This document shows positions 1 through 6,712 of a stretch of 8,377 nucleotides of DNA, piece by piece. Source of the stretch: JBAZOJ01 sp041648755. GTDB taxonomy: Bacteria > Planctomycetota > B143-G9. Positions within the stretch are counted from its first letter, which is position 1; each line of letters starts with the position of its first letter. The DNA is taken from positions 1 through 8,377 of the forward strand of contig JBAZOJ010000167.1 in NCBI GenBank assembly GCA_041648755.1, given 5' to 3'. Position numbers and translations under genes: made by a program. Below the pieces are notes generated by a model, which saw only the letters and a list, made by a program, of their open reading frames with translations, did no database searches and had not been told where the DNA came from.

Positions 1-1
1 G

Positions 2-388
2 ACCGAGGTGAACGAGAGCGCCAGACGCGTGAGCATCGCCGTGTGCAGCAGGTATTTCCTTACTTACTACGCTTATGTCTATGAAGGCTACTCGTATTAT
101 GGTAAGGACAACGTACTCATCGGCAAGGACGCATTCTTCTGCCTCGATGACCTGTGCTACAATCCCGACGGCCCGGTCCCGAATGATGCTCTTCCGCCCG
201 GCTGCATCTTCCTGCCCGGAGTCCTGCCGAAAGATGCCGTGGATTCCCTCGGCAAGGGTGCCGACCTGCGCTTCACCCATATGGATCTCTGGTCCGAGCC
301 CAAGGAGTTCGGGGTGTCCGTTGGCGACGCCAAGTTCCTTATCCGGATAGATAAGGACAACAAGCAGACCTGCGTGCCCAAGCAGTGA
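2..388 (+). CDS. Unrecognised protein, 3' part of a gene cut by the window edge
   Basis: The reading frame is open from base 2 to the TGA at 386-388, so the gene most likely begins before the window. A GTG at base 8 is the first possible start inside it, but too little upstream sequence is present to judge a ribosome binding site. The visible 126 residues after that GTG are acidic and aromatic. Eight tyrosines fall within about 16 residues near residues 16-31, and four cysteines are scattered at about residues 13, 45, 50 and 66. No membrane segment or known motif is recognised. The gene runs in the same direction as the exported-protein gene 123 bases downstream, but a T-rich stretch after its stop suggests separate transcripts. 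No function is assigned; the call rests on an open frame and a plausible protein composition. Confidence 0.6.
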   Translation, partial: TEVNESARRVSIAVCSRYFLTYYAYVYEGYSYYGKDNVLIGKDAFFCLDDLCYNPDGPVPNDALPPGCIFLPGVLPKDAVDSLGKGADLRFTHMDLWSEPKEFGVSVGDAKFLIRIDKDNKQTCVPKQ

Positions 389-417
389 CAGGGCTCTGTC
401 CCGCGCCTTTTTGTTTT
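387..417 (+). terminator. Weak terminator candidate after the first gene
   Basis: A 5-bp stem, GACAG (387-391) pairing with CTGTC (396-400) around a GGCT loop, overlaps the stop codon. A T-rich tract, five T then G then four T, follows at 408-417. The seven GC-rich bases between stem and T tract are not typical, so termination efficiency is doubtful. Confidence 0.35.
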
Positions 418-480
418 GCCAACCTTCGCGCTGCATATGTTGATCCGCAGATCCTTTTCTGGAATAGTCTTGGAACAGCA

Positions 481-489
481 TGATAGAAT
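481..489 (+). promoter_or_regulatory. Extended -10 promoter candidate for the exported-protein gene
   Basis: TGATAGAAT contains the TG extended element followed by TAGAAT, a 5/6 match to TATAAT. No good -35 box stands 16-18 bases upstream, which is tolerated for extended -10 promoters. A start of transcription near 496 would give a very short leader in front of the ATG at 512. Confidence 0.3.
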
Positions 490-511
490 TGATGGAAACA
501 GGGGTGCTGCG

Positions 512-1750
512 ATGCGTTTGTCTGCGTTCTTCCTGGTGCTTCTTCAATTGGCCGCACTATCGCTCTTCCTCGCAGGTCGGCTTCCAGCCGAGGACGAGGC
601 GCAGGACTTTTTCGCCCACAAATACACCTGTTCGGTCCGTCCGTGCGGGCAGGTCGGGAACACCATATGCCTGGCTTCGCGTTCATGGAGATTTCGGTTC
701 CTTTTCAACTTCGTTACCGGCGCCGTGACACGGGTCACTTCTGCCATGGAAGTGAATATTTCGCGCACTGAGAATCACTTCATCCGCTGGACGGATTTCC
801 CGGGGAAGCACTCCATGCTGATAGAAGTCCTCAATCAGGACGGGGCCATCGTGGGGTCCTCCGGCGAATTCGTGCCTATCGAAGTAAAAAACGAGGAGAG
901 AGATTATCCTTACCAACCGCATGCCGTGGAGTTGAAGAACACCGTGGTTGCCATCTGCCATGACGAGGCGGTGGTCATCCCCCTCGACGGGAAACGCAAA
1001 GTCGAGCACCTTGCGAGCCGCCACTGGGAGACAGCCATCTGCGACAACAAGGTCCTGCACGTCGGGACAGGCGTGCTGCGGACTCTCTACGATGAATCCG
1101 GGGCAGCCCTTTCAGAGACGCCCTGCGATTTCACGGGCAAGATAGTGAAAACCGACAGTCTCAACGCGGGGTTCTTCATAGTAATGGGCGGGGACGGCAA
1201 CAACGCAGGTTTCACGGCGATCTCCGCGGACGGGCGGTCCCTGGCGACATACCCAAGTGCCGACCTGGTTCCGCTCGATGGCTTCCTGGTCGGGAACACC
1301 CTCTGGCTGATGTGCTCGAGCCCAAATGCACCGGGCGGGGGGCATCTCGCGCCCATCTGCTTCGATTCGGTGGAAAAGAAATGGTCCCTGGCCAAGGGGA
1401 TTCCTGTAGGCAGTGGCGACATCAGGAAACTGGGGACGTCCAAGGTGCTGTACAGGATCGGGAACACGTTCCACTCGTTTGATCCCGCATCCGGCAAGAC
1501 GGAGACATTCCTGGTTTGTCCGGGGAAACTGCCTTATCCGTGGCTGATTCTCGACAAGGATCTTGCGCCCGCCCTCGTTGTAACCACCGACTACAGGAAC
1601 GACAAAGAGCCCTTGACCACTTACTATGGCCGCAACCCGGAACTGCTGAAAAAAGTCGAGGAACTGGCCGCGGCCGAGGAAAGTAAAGAGTGGGCTCGCG
1701 CGACCGGGTCTCCGGCCGACTGTTGTCTGCGCGCTTCGGGATGCCGGTGA
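512..1750 (+). CDS. Unrecognised exported protein, possibly beta-propeller-like
   Basis: The frame is open from about 416, but ATG 512 is preferred. It has AGGGG at 500-504 with 7 bases of spacing, and it gives a clean signal peptide: MR, then a leucine/alanine-rich core of about 22 residues ending near AGRLPA. The mature protein of about 385 residues would therefore act outside the cytoplasmic membrane. Its middle and C-terminal parts contain repeated short beta-strand-like segments followed by Gly/Asp/Asn turns (for example around NKVLHVGTG, GFFIVMGGDG, NTLWLMC and KVLYRIGNTFHSFDP). This is the look of a WD40/YVTN-like propeller, but no family is recognised and the fold is an inference. Several cysteines are present. 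The last 20 or so residues, after the basic/acidic helix near KKVEELAAAEE, look like unselected read-through. The frame may have shifted or the stop been lost there. Confidence 0.7.
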   Translation: MRLSAFFLVLLQLAALSLFLAGRLPAEDEAQDFFAHKYTCSVRPCGQVGNTICLASRSWRFRFLFNFVTGAVTRVTSAMEVNISRTENHFIRWTDFPGKHSMLIEVLNQDGAIVGSSGEFVPIEVKNEERDYPYQPHAVELKNTVVAICHDEAVVIPLDGKRKVEHLASRHWETAICDNKVLHVGTGVLRTLYDESGAALSETPCDFTGKIVKTDSLNAGFFIVMGGDGNNAGFTAISADGRSLATYPSADLVPLDGFLVGNTLWLMCSSPNAPGGGHLAPICFDSVEKKWSLAKGIPVGSGDIRKLGTSKVLYRIGNTFHSFDPASGKTETFLVCPGKLPYPWLILDKDLAPALVVTTDYRNDKEPLTTYYGRNPELLKKVEELAAAEESKEWARATGSPADCCLRASGCR

Positions 1751-1810
1751 TCTTCTCCCTTGTTCCCGGGCGGCTGCTCCGGTTCTCCCGGGTCAGGCTT
1801 TGTCCCCTTG

Positions 1811-1838
1811 TTGACTCTTCCACCGCTTGCGCTAAAAT
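1811..1838 (+). promoter_or_regulatory. Sigma70-type promoter of the flavoprotein gene
   Basis: TTGACT (1811-1816) and TAAAAT (1833-1838) are separated by 16 bases. Each matches its consensus at 5 of 6 positions. Transcription would begin near 1845, leaving a leader of about 33 bases that contains the GGAAGG ribosome binding site at 1865-1870. Confidence 0.55.
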
Positions 1839-1877
1839 CCACTCAAATACGCCTGATTCGGGCTGGAAGGATATGAT

Positions 1878-2432
1878 ATGGAAATCCTCGTGTTGAACGG
1901 AAGCCCCCGCAAGAATGGCAATACCACCATCCTGGTCGCCGAGTTCGCCAAGGGCGCGGCCGAGAAGGACCACCACGTCACCGAAGTGAGAATCTATGAC
2001 CGTCGCATTTCCGGCTGCATCGCCTGCGACGGCTGCAAGAAAGAGGAGGCCACCCTCTGCGTGGTCAAGGACGATTTTCAGGCTCTGATGGAGCAGATTC
2101 ATAAGGCCGACTGCATGATGCTCGCGACCCCTGTCTACTTTGGCCAGATCTCCGGTCCGCTCAAGTGCGTCCTGGACCGCTTCTACTGCTTCTTCAGCAA
2201 AGACTATTCTGTCAGAGTAATCAAGGGCAAAAAGCTGCTGACCCTAACCGTCAGCGGCGCACCCGAAGATGCGTTCGCCGATATATCCGACTACCTGAAG
2301 ACATGGCTTGTTGATTTCGGCAAGATGGAGATGATGGGCTCTGTCGTCGCTGGCGGCGCAGGTGAAGCGGGTTCGATTACCGCCGACAAGAAGGCAATGG
2401 AGAGCGCGCGCGAACTCGGTCGGAAACTGTAG
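1878..2432 (+). CDS. NAD(P)H-dependent flavin oxidoreductase / Isf-like iron-sulfur flavoprotein
   Basis: A 184-residue flavodoxin-fold protein of the NADPH-dependent FMN reductase superfamily. Beta-strand 1 leads into the FMN phosphate loop GSPRKNGNT (residues 8-16). The conserved ATPVYFGQISGPLK segment (83-96) is where this family contacts the flavin ring. Between them, cysteines 47, 50, 53 and 61 form CX2CX2CX7C. This fits the compact CX2CX2CX4-7C motif that binds the 4Fe-4S cluster in Isf, the archaeal/anaerobe iron-sulfur flavoprotein. The expected role is cytoplasmic electron transfer or reduction of quinones or oxidised compounds, using FMN plus a cluster. The substrate cannot be told. 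The start is firm: ATG 1878 has GGAAGG seven bases upstream and its own promoter. The gene is monocistronic and convergent with the ion-transporter gene. Length is normal for the family. Confidence 0.9.
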   Translation: MEILVLNGSPRKNGNTTILVAEFAKGAAEKDHHVTEVRIYDRRISGCIACDGCKKEEATLCVVKDDFQALMEQIHKADCMMLATPVYFGQISGPLKCVLDRFYCFFSKDYSVRVIKGKKLLTLTVSGAPEDAFADISDYLKTWLVDFGKMEMMGSVVAGGAGEAGSITADKKAMESARELGRKL

Positions 2433-2449
2433 GATCGCGGGAGATGCAG

Positions 2450-2476
2450 TTCGGGCGTCCTTGCGGGACGCCCGAA
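2450..2476 (+). terminator. 11-bp hairpin between convergent genes
   Basis: TTCGGGCGTCC (2450-2460) pairs perfectly with GGACGCCCGAA (2466-2476) around a 5-base TTGCG loop. It lies 18 bases after the flavoprotein stop and about 70 bases past the stop of the opposing transporter gene, so it could serve both strands. There is no T run on either side, so it may be an RNA-stabilising end or a Rho-assisted terminator rather than a classical intrinsic one. Confidence 0.55.
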
Positions 2477-2547
2477 TGTTGATACAGGCTGTGTGACTGA
2501 GCAAAGCACCCGATGCAATTGTCGTGTGTGCTGTCTTCTGCCGGTTC

Positions 2548-4515
2548 TTACTGCATCGCGGGCCTGATGTAGAACAACCACAGGTAAATATGTGCGATGA
2601 CTATTGACAGGATCATGAGCGGGAAGCCGTACTTCAGGTACTTCATGAAAGAGATGTGGTAGCCTTCCTTTTCCGCTATTCCGATCGTCACCACGTTTGC
2701 GGATGCGCCGATGGCGGTTCCGTTCCCGCCAAGGCACGCACCAAGCGACAGTGCCCACCACATTGCATCCATGGTCGTCTTGCTGTCGAGGCCGGTTGCA
2801 TGGGTGATCTCAGCTCCCATCTGCTTGACAACCGGGATCATGGTCGCCACAAACGGGATGTTGTCTATTACCGCGCTCAGTATGGCGCTTGTCCAGAGGA
2901 TGAGATAGCAGGCAATCGACAACTGGTTGTCCGATAGCACTCGCAACTGCTCGGCGATCCATGCGATCATGCCGACCCGCTGCAACCCTCCGACGATGAT
3001 GAACAGGCCGAGAAAGAAAAACAGAGTCGGCCATTCCACATCGTGAAATGTCTTTTCCATATTTGGTCGGGTAAGAACGAACAGCAGCCCCGCGCCAAAT
3101 AGTGCGACAGTCGCCGGCTGCAGATGGAGCATCCCGTGCAGAAAGAAACCTGTCATTACGACCGCCAGGGTGAACAGTGACTTGATCAGGATGCCCTTGT
3201 CGGTGATGGCCTTGCTTGCGTCCATCGCCATGACCTTTGCCTTGTTCTCCTCGGCCACCTTGAATGCTTTGCGCCAAATGAAGTAGAAACAAATCACCGT
3301 GGCGATCAGGATGACCACCACTACCGGCGTCAACTCGACGATGAACTCCACGAACCCGAGGGGATGTGGCGTGCTGGTCGTGGCTGAGCCTATCATTATG
3401 TTCGGAGGATCCCCGATCAGTGTCGCGGTGCCACCTATATTTGATGCGATTATCTGCGCGATCAACATCGGGATGGGGTTGATCTTCAGAGTCCTTGCAA
3501 CGGTTATCGTGACCGGCACGGTAAGTACGACCGTGGTCACGTTGTCCAGAAACGCCGACAGGATAGCTGTTACGACAGACATCAGTATCAAAATGGCCAC
3601 CGGATTGCCCTTGGACATATGGGCTGCCTTGATGGCGATGTACTGGAATATTCCGGAGTGCCGCATAATGCCCACGATGAGCATCATGGCCGCAAGCAGT
3701 ATGATCACGTTCCAATCAACGACCTCAACGTAGTTTGGCTCGATGGTGGCCGTTTCGCGGACGACTGTGCCGTCCTCTTCCTTCTTTTCGACGACGCCCG
3801 ATGCCGCCTGCCCGGTCTCGGAGGCGATCGTTGTGAATGTCTTGTATTGCCTGAAGTTCGATGTACTCAAGATCCGGTTGACGTGGAACTTCGCGTATCG
3901 GGACCCGTCTCCCCCCGGGATCATCACGACATAGGTCATCATGGTCGGGGTGTATATTCGTGCGCCTTCGCCTTCGAACTTCCAGAAACTCTCGATCCTG
4001 CTGCTCTCTTCGGCCGACAGCCACCCGGATTCCGGAGCCGATGCTACTCCCCCGATAAGTCGGTCAACCGCGATGATCTTCACTCCCCCCGCACCGTTGA
4101 CCTCGAAATATGCAGGGCTCATCGAGTTGTGCTTGTGGAATTTCACCTGCCACGCATCGGACTTTGGCGGCCCCTTTAGCGGGTCGCCGTCCATCGGGCC
4201 GTCGAGGAGGTTCATCGGCACCTCCTTGTCCCGCGCGATCTGCAGATATGAATGGCTGTACTGGGCAAGGGGTAGCTGAGCGAATGTCGCTGAGCCCGGT
4301 TCGCTCAGGATATATTCGAGTTGAACAACGTCAACCTGCTCGAAATTCGCGCTGTGAAAGGCCTCTCCCTGCGATATCACGCCGCAAAGGAGCATCAGCG
4401 ATCCGCCGAAGACCGCGATGGCCGTCTTGTGGATCTTCTCCGACGCGATGATCGCATACGTCGCGATGAAGATCACTACTGCAATCCAGAGGTGATACGG
4501 TGCCAGAAACTCCAT
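2548..4515 (-). CDS. ArsB/NhaD-family ion transporter with large extra domain
   Basis: A 655-residue polytopic membrane protein of the ArsB/NhaD/P-protein branch of the ion transporter superfamily. Relatives move Na+/H+ or export arsenite. Both inverted repeats carry the family signatures: FLDNVTTVVLTVPV (322-335) and SNIGGTATLIGDPPN (358-372) in the first, VIDNIPFVATMIPV (549-562) and GGNGTAIGASANV (596-608) in the second. Two helices (about 9-25 and 31-48) precede residues 56-265, which are hydrophilic. The normal core resumes at VDWNVIILL (266-274). Usual members have about 420-450 residues, and the excess is almost entirely this insert. The motif GTATLIGDPPN is common to NhaD and related carriers, so substrate is open: Na+/H+ antiport is the default guess, arsenite is possible. 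The ribosome binding site is weak (AAGCGAG region). It follows an MFS gene on the same strand, after a 303-base gap. Confidence 0.88.
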   Translation of the reverse strand: MEFLAPYHLWIAVVIFIATYAIIASEKIHKTAIAVFGGSLMLLCGVISQGEAFHSANFEQVDVVQLEYILSEPGSATFAQLPLAQYSHSYLQIARDKEVPMNLLDGPMDGDPLKGPPKSDAWQVKFHKHNSMSPAYFEVNGAGGVKIIAVDRLIGGVASAPESGWLSAEESSRIESFWKFEGEGARIYTPTMMTYVVMIPGGDGSRYAKFHVNRILSTSNFRQYKTFTTIASETGQAASGVVEKKEEDGTVVRETATIEPNYVEVVDWNVIILLAAMMLIVGIMRHSGIFQYIAIKAAHMSKGNPVAILILMSVVTAILSAFLDNVTTVVLTVPVTITVARTLKINPIPMLIAQIIASNIGGTATLIGDPPNIMIGSATTSTPHPLGFVEFIVELTPVVVVILIATVICFYFIWRKAFKVAEENKAKVMAMDASKAITDKGILIKSLFTLAVVMTGFFLHGMLHLQPATVALFGAGLLFVLTRPNMEKTFHDVEWPTLFFFLGLFIIVGGLQRVGMIAWIAEQLRVLSDNQLSIACYLILWTSAILSAVIDNIPFVATMIPVVKQMGAEITHATGLDSKTTMDAMWWALSLGACLGGNGTAIGASANVVTIGIAEKEGYHISFMKYLKYGFPLMILSIVIAHIYLWLFYIRPAMQ

Positions 4516-4757
4516 GTTTGCTCGCTTTCAGGCTTGTCGCGTTGGTCGATAGTTGGCAGCCGGGACGCTGCTTGGCGATGATTCACTTGCGAGTCAGTAA
4601 TCGAACTCCGCCACTCGCCCGGTTTCTGACGATTTTCGTGGTCTGTTCGGCCAAAGACGCGGGCAGTCCTCCCGATGCTCATCCCGCCCAATGCAACACT
4701 GCCATTTCCACCTGTACACGATGCACATCGGGTGGATTCGGGTGCCATGCATGCCTC
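4516..4757 (-). promoter_or_regulatory. Long leader upstream of the ArsB/NhaD gene with alternative hairpins
   Basis: The 303 bases between the two transporter genes hold no convincing gene. In the transcribed (-) orientation there is a hairpin with arms 4602-4596 and 4587-4580 (7 bp, one bulged base), and a 5-bp hairpin GCAGC/GCTGC (4571-4567 with 4560-4556) 40 bases before the ATG. The GCGAGT at 4618-4613 is complementary to ACTCGC at 4594-4589, inside the loop of the first hairpin. The loops are too short for both pairings to coexist comfortably, so they look like alternative folds. A dyad CGATG-TG-CATCG lies near 4730. A cis-regulatory RNA is possible; no known riboswitch class is recognised. 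Confidence 0.3.
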
Positions 4758-4785
4758 ATTTTACCGATTCGAGGATTTCAGGCAA
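4758..4785 (-). promoter_or_regulatory. Sigma70-type promoter candidate for the ArsB/NhaD gene
   Basis: Read on the - strand, TTGCCT (4785-4780) and TAAAAT (4763-4758) are 16 bases apart, the same spacing and -10 sequence as the flavoprotein promoter at 1811-1838. Transcription would start near 4751, giving a leader of roughly 235 bases before the ATG at 4515. If real, the ion transporter can be expressed independently of the upstream MFS gene. Confidence 0.4.
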
Positions 4786-4818
4786 TCAAAGACAGGCCAG
4801 CAAACCAGCGCCCCGTAG

Positions 4819-6108
4819 TTATGTTGATGCAGCCTTCGAAGGCGCCGGCGTATCCTTCCCCCAAATGATGAATATCACCGTACCGATGGCGCCGCAGGCG
4901 AACGCCGCCAGCAGATCAATCTGCGGGCTCACCTCGTACCACAACAATGCGCCGCCCACCGCCGCGAACGAAACAACCAGATCCCGTACTAAGTAATATG
5001 TTCCAAACGTCGCAGCCTTGCGGTCCTCCGGCGCCAGGTCCATGATCAACGCCTTGCGGGTGGGCTCGCCAAGCTCCTTCAATCCCCTGATGAAAAATGC
5101 TATCGCCAGCGGCCAGAACGACTGCGCGTACAACAGTGCGACGGGGAAAATAGTGAAGAACAGGAAGGTCACGGCCACAAACGGCTTCTTTCCGCTCTTG
5201 TCAGCAAAATAGGCTACCGGTATGTAAACCAGCATTGCGGTTGCCATCTCGATTGCCGTCAGGATGCCGAATTCGGGCGCGCTGACCGGGTGCGCCACCT
5301 TGTCCATTGCCCAGATTGCAAGGTATGCATAGGGCAACTGCTCGCAGAATCGGATGAGCGTGTCGGAAAACAACAGGTTCTTCAGCTCCGGGCACATCTC
5401 CCTGAAAATGCGATAGGGGCTCGGCTCGGCCTTCTTCTTGTGGGCTTCCGTGGCGGCAGGATCTTCCTTGATAAGGTGCTGCTGCAGGAATATCGCCAGT
5501 ACGGCAAGTACTATCGCGGCCACGAACGCAATCTGGATTCCGATGATCGTCCCCTGGTCCTTGTCCCCGTTCGATATGTGGATACCCCACCAGATGAAGA
5601 GCCCGCCGAGAACCGGCCCGATGGCCATGGGGATCCTTCGGATCAGGGAGTGCATCGTGACGCCCATCGTGCGCTTGTTCCTGGGGAGCGCCTGCGCGAC
5701 GAGGCTCATGGTGGCGGGCAGCGAAATAGCTGTCCACGACAGGAAGAAAAACGATCCCACGAATACCGCCAGCGCGCTGCGGAAAACGATGACGATGGCA
5801 AATCCGAATATCGCCAGCAGGTTGAAGACCAGCAACGCCTTCTTCGTCCCGAGCCTGTCAGAAAGATATCCGCCCGGAAACGAATACAGTGCCCCCAGCA
5901 GGTTGGTCAGGGCATTGAGCATCCCCGCGAGCAGTTCCCCCTGCGCGCCCGCGAGCGCAACTAAGTAGATGGGCAGGAACCGCTCGGCCATCTTCTCGCC
6001 CATTCCGACAAGAAGCACCATTCCAAGCAGACCGATGATGGTCCGCTTCAGCCCGAGGAACTCGAGTACCTTCTGAAATCCTGTCGGCCCGGGTGTAGTC
6101 TCAGGCAT
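4819..6108 (-). CDS. Major facilitator superfamily (MFS) transporter
   Basis: A 429-residue inner-membrane carrier of normal MFS length with about twelve hydrophobic segments in two halves. The cytoplasmic MFS motif A is clear in the loop after helix 2, GYLSDRLGTKK (residues 80-90). A degenerate copy, YFADKSGKK (300-308), marks the second half. A charged cytoplasmic linker (about 212-240, Lys/Glu-rich) joins the halves. RGLKELGEPTRKALIMD (341-357) is a helix-loop typical of drug or metabolite efflux members. The start ATG at 6108 has AGGAG (complement at 6117-6121) with 8 bases of spacing. It lies 31 bases after the ChrB-domain gene on the same strand, so the two are almost certainly co-transcribed. 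That context suggests export of a toxic ion or compound, but the substrate cannot be read from the sequence. Confidence 0.9.
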   Translation of the reverse strand: MPETTPGPTGFQKVLEFLGLKRTIIGLLGMVLLVGMGEKMAERFLPIYLVALAGAQGELLAGMLNALTNLLGALYSFPGGYLSDRLGTKKALLVFNLLAIFGFAIVIVFRSALAVFVGSFFFLSWTAISLPATMSLVAQALPRNKRTMGVTMHSLIRRIPMAIGPVLGGLFIWWGIHISNGDKDQGTIIGIQIAFVAAIVLAVLAIFLQQHLIKEDPAATEAHKKKAEPSPYRIFREMCPELKNLLFSDTLIRFCEQLPYAYLAIWAMDKVAHPVSAPEFGILTAIEMATAMLVYIPVAYFADKSGKKPFVAVTFLFFTIFPVALLYAQSFWPLAIAFFIRGLKELGEPTRKALIMDLAPEDRKAATFGTYYLVRDLVVSFAAVGGALLWYEVSPQIDLLAAFACGAIGTVIFIIWGKDTPAPSKAAST

Positions 6109-6139
6109 CCGGCTTTCTCCTGCTCACCATCCCCGCCAG

Positions 6140-6574
6140 TTACTCTTCCCGTGCCGTTTCCAACCGGCACCACGCGTAAAGGGCGTCATACACCTCGAAC
6201 TGGTTCGACAGGTTTTCCATATCATCGGGGTAGCGTATGGAGAATCCGGTCGCGATCGCTTCGAGCCCCGCGGCGATCGGGTCCTTTGACATATCGTCCG
6301 TGTCGGCAGCGTTCACGATGGCGGCCATCCGGAGCAGAGCCTTGTTCTTCAGATCGTATTTTCGGATAATCGCATCGAAAGAGCAGAGGCTTTCGGAATG
6401 TCCCAGTTCCGCGCCGGGGATATCGAACGGTATTGCGCCGAACTCCTGGGCGTAGGCCCGCACTTTGGGTGCGGCTACGAAAACGAACTGCGCCTCCGAG
6501 TCCACAAATCTGGAAATAAGCCAGGGACAGGCCACACGGTCAACGTGAACATGCGCGCGGGTAACCCACTTCAT
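6140..6574 (-). CDS. ChrB C-terminal-domain protein (chromate resistance family)
   Basis: A 144-residue protein that matches the C-terminal domain of ChrB, the chromate-responsive regulator/resistance protein. It begins WVTRAHVHVDRVACPWLISRFVD (residues 3-25), containing the family's D-R-x-A-C-P-W-L and R-F-x-D elements. It continues with AIPFDIPG (47-54), H59, CSFD (64-67) and ADTD (90-93), conserved polar residues suited to metal or oxyanion contact. The N-terminal ChrB domain, which carries the regulatory/DNA-binding part in full-length ChrB, is absent, so a role as sensor or enzyme partner is more likely than as a complete regulator. The frame is open further upstream to 6829, but that extension overlaps the divergent gene and lacks a ribosome binding site; ATG 6574 has AAGGAG just before it. 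It is the first gene of the - strand cluster with the MFS gene. Chromate as the true substrate is inferred only from family naming. Confidence 0.85.
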   Translation of the reverse strand: MKWVTRAHVHVDRVACPWLISRFVDSEAQFVFVAAPKVRAYAQEFGAIPFDIPGAELGHSESLCSFDAIIRKYDLKNKALLRMAAIVNAADTDDMSKDPIAAGLEAIATGFSIRYPDDMENLSNQFEVYDALYAWCRLETAREE

Positions 6575-6578
6575 AGGG

Positions 6579-6583
6579 CTCCT
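6579..6583 (-). promoter_or_regulatory. Ribosome binding site that fixes the ChrB-domain start
   Basis: On the - strand AGGAG (within AAAAAGGAG) ends four bases before the ATG at 6574. The spacing is short, but the other in-frame ATG at 6598 has no such site and would add eight residues that are not part of the conserved domain. A TACAAT box at 6602-6597 could be a -10 element for a very short leader, though it has no good -35. Confidence 0.5.
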
Positions 6584-6602
6584 TTTTGTTGCCGCCATTG
6601 TA

Positions 6603-6712
6603 GCCCTGTTTGCTCCCCGCGAAATCGGCCCGAGAGGAAATTTGGAATTTGACCGAAAATATGTGAACCAAAATCGCTCTCGAGCGAATATAGGGGTGAA
6701 GGCACAAGAAAA
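6603..6712. promoter_or_regulatory. Divergent control region with two dyads
   Basis: This gap separates the chrB-domain gene (left, - strand) from the anti-sigma-like gene (right, + strand). Two inverted repeats stand out: AAATT-TGG-AATTT (6638-6650) and CGCTC-TC-GAGCG (6675-6686). TTGACC (6649-6654) could be a + strand -35, but no good -10 follows at the usual distance. GGAATTT (6644-6650) and TGAACC (6664-6669) resemble ECF-sigma -35 boxes. A Shine-Dalgarno-like GGTGAAGG (6695-6702) serves the ATG at 6713. The exact promoters on either strand cannot be fixed. Confidence 0.35.

Noticed and set aside
416..511. Earlier start for the exported protein
   Set aside because: It would bury the signal peptide behind 32 residues, and ATG 512 has the AGGGG site.
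1422..2102. 226-residue - strand frame
   Set aside because: It is antisense to the flavoprotein, whose motifs are unambiguous, and to the end of the exported-protein gene.
2810..3715. 301-residue - strand frame inside the transporter
   Set aside because: Shadow frame rich in His, Arg and Asp, overlapping a protein with clear family motifs on the same strand in another frame.
4580..4618. H-type pseudoknot in the transporter leader
   Set aside because: The loop crossing the 6-bp stem would be a single base, which is sterically too short; the pairings are treated as alternative folds.
4476..4748. Small - strand gene in the same gap
   Set aside because: It overlaps the firm ArsB/NhaD start by 40 bases, has low-quality composition and no recognised motif.
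4500..4868. Small + strand gene across the gap between the transporters
   Set aside because: It overlaps the 5' end of one gene and the 3' end of the other, has proline/serine/cysteine-rich noise composition, and no ribosome binding site.
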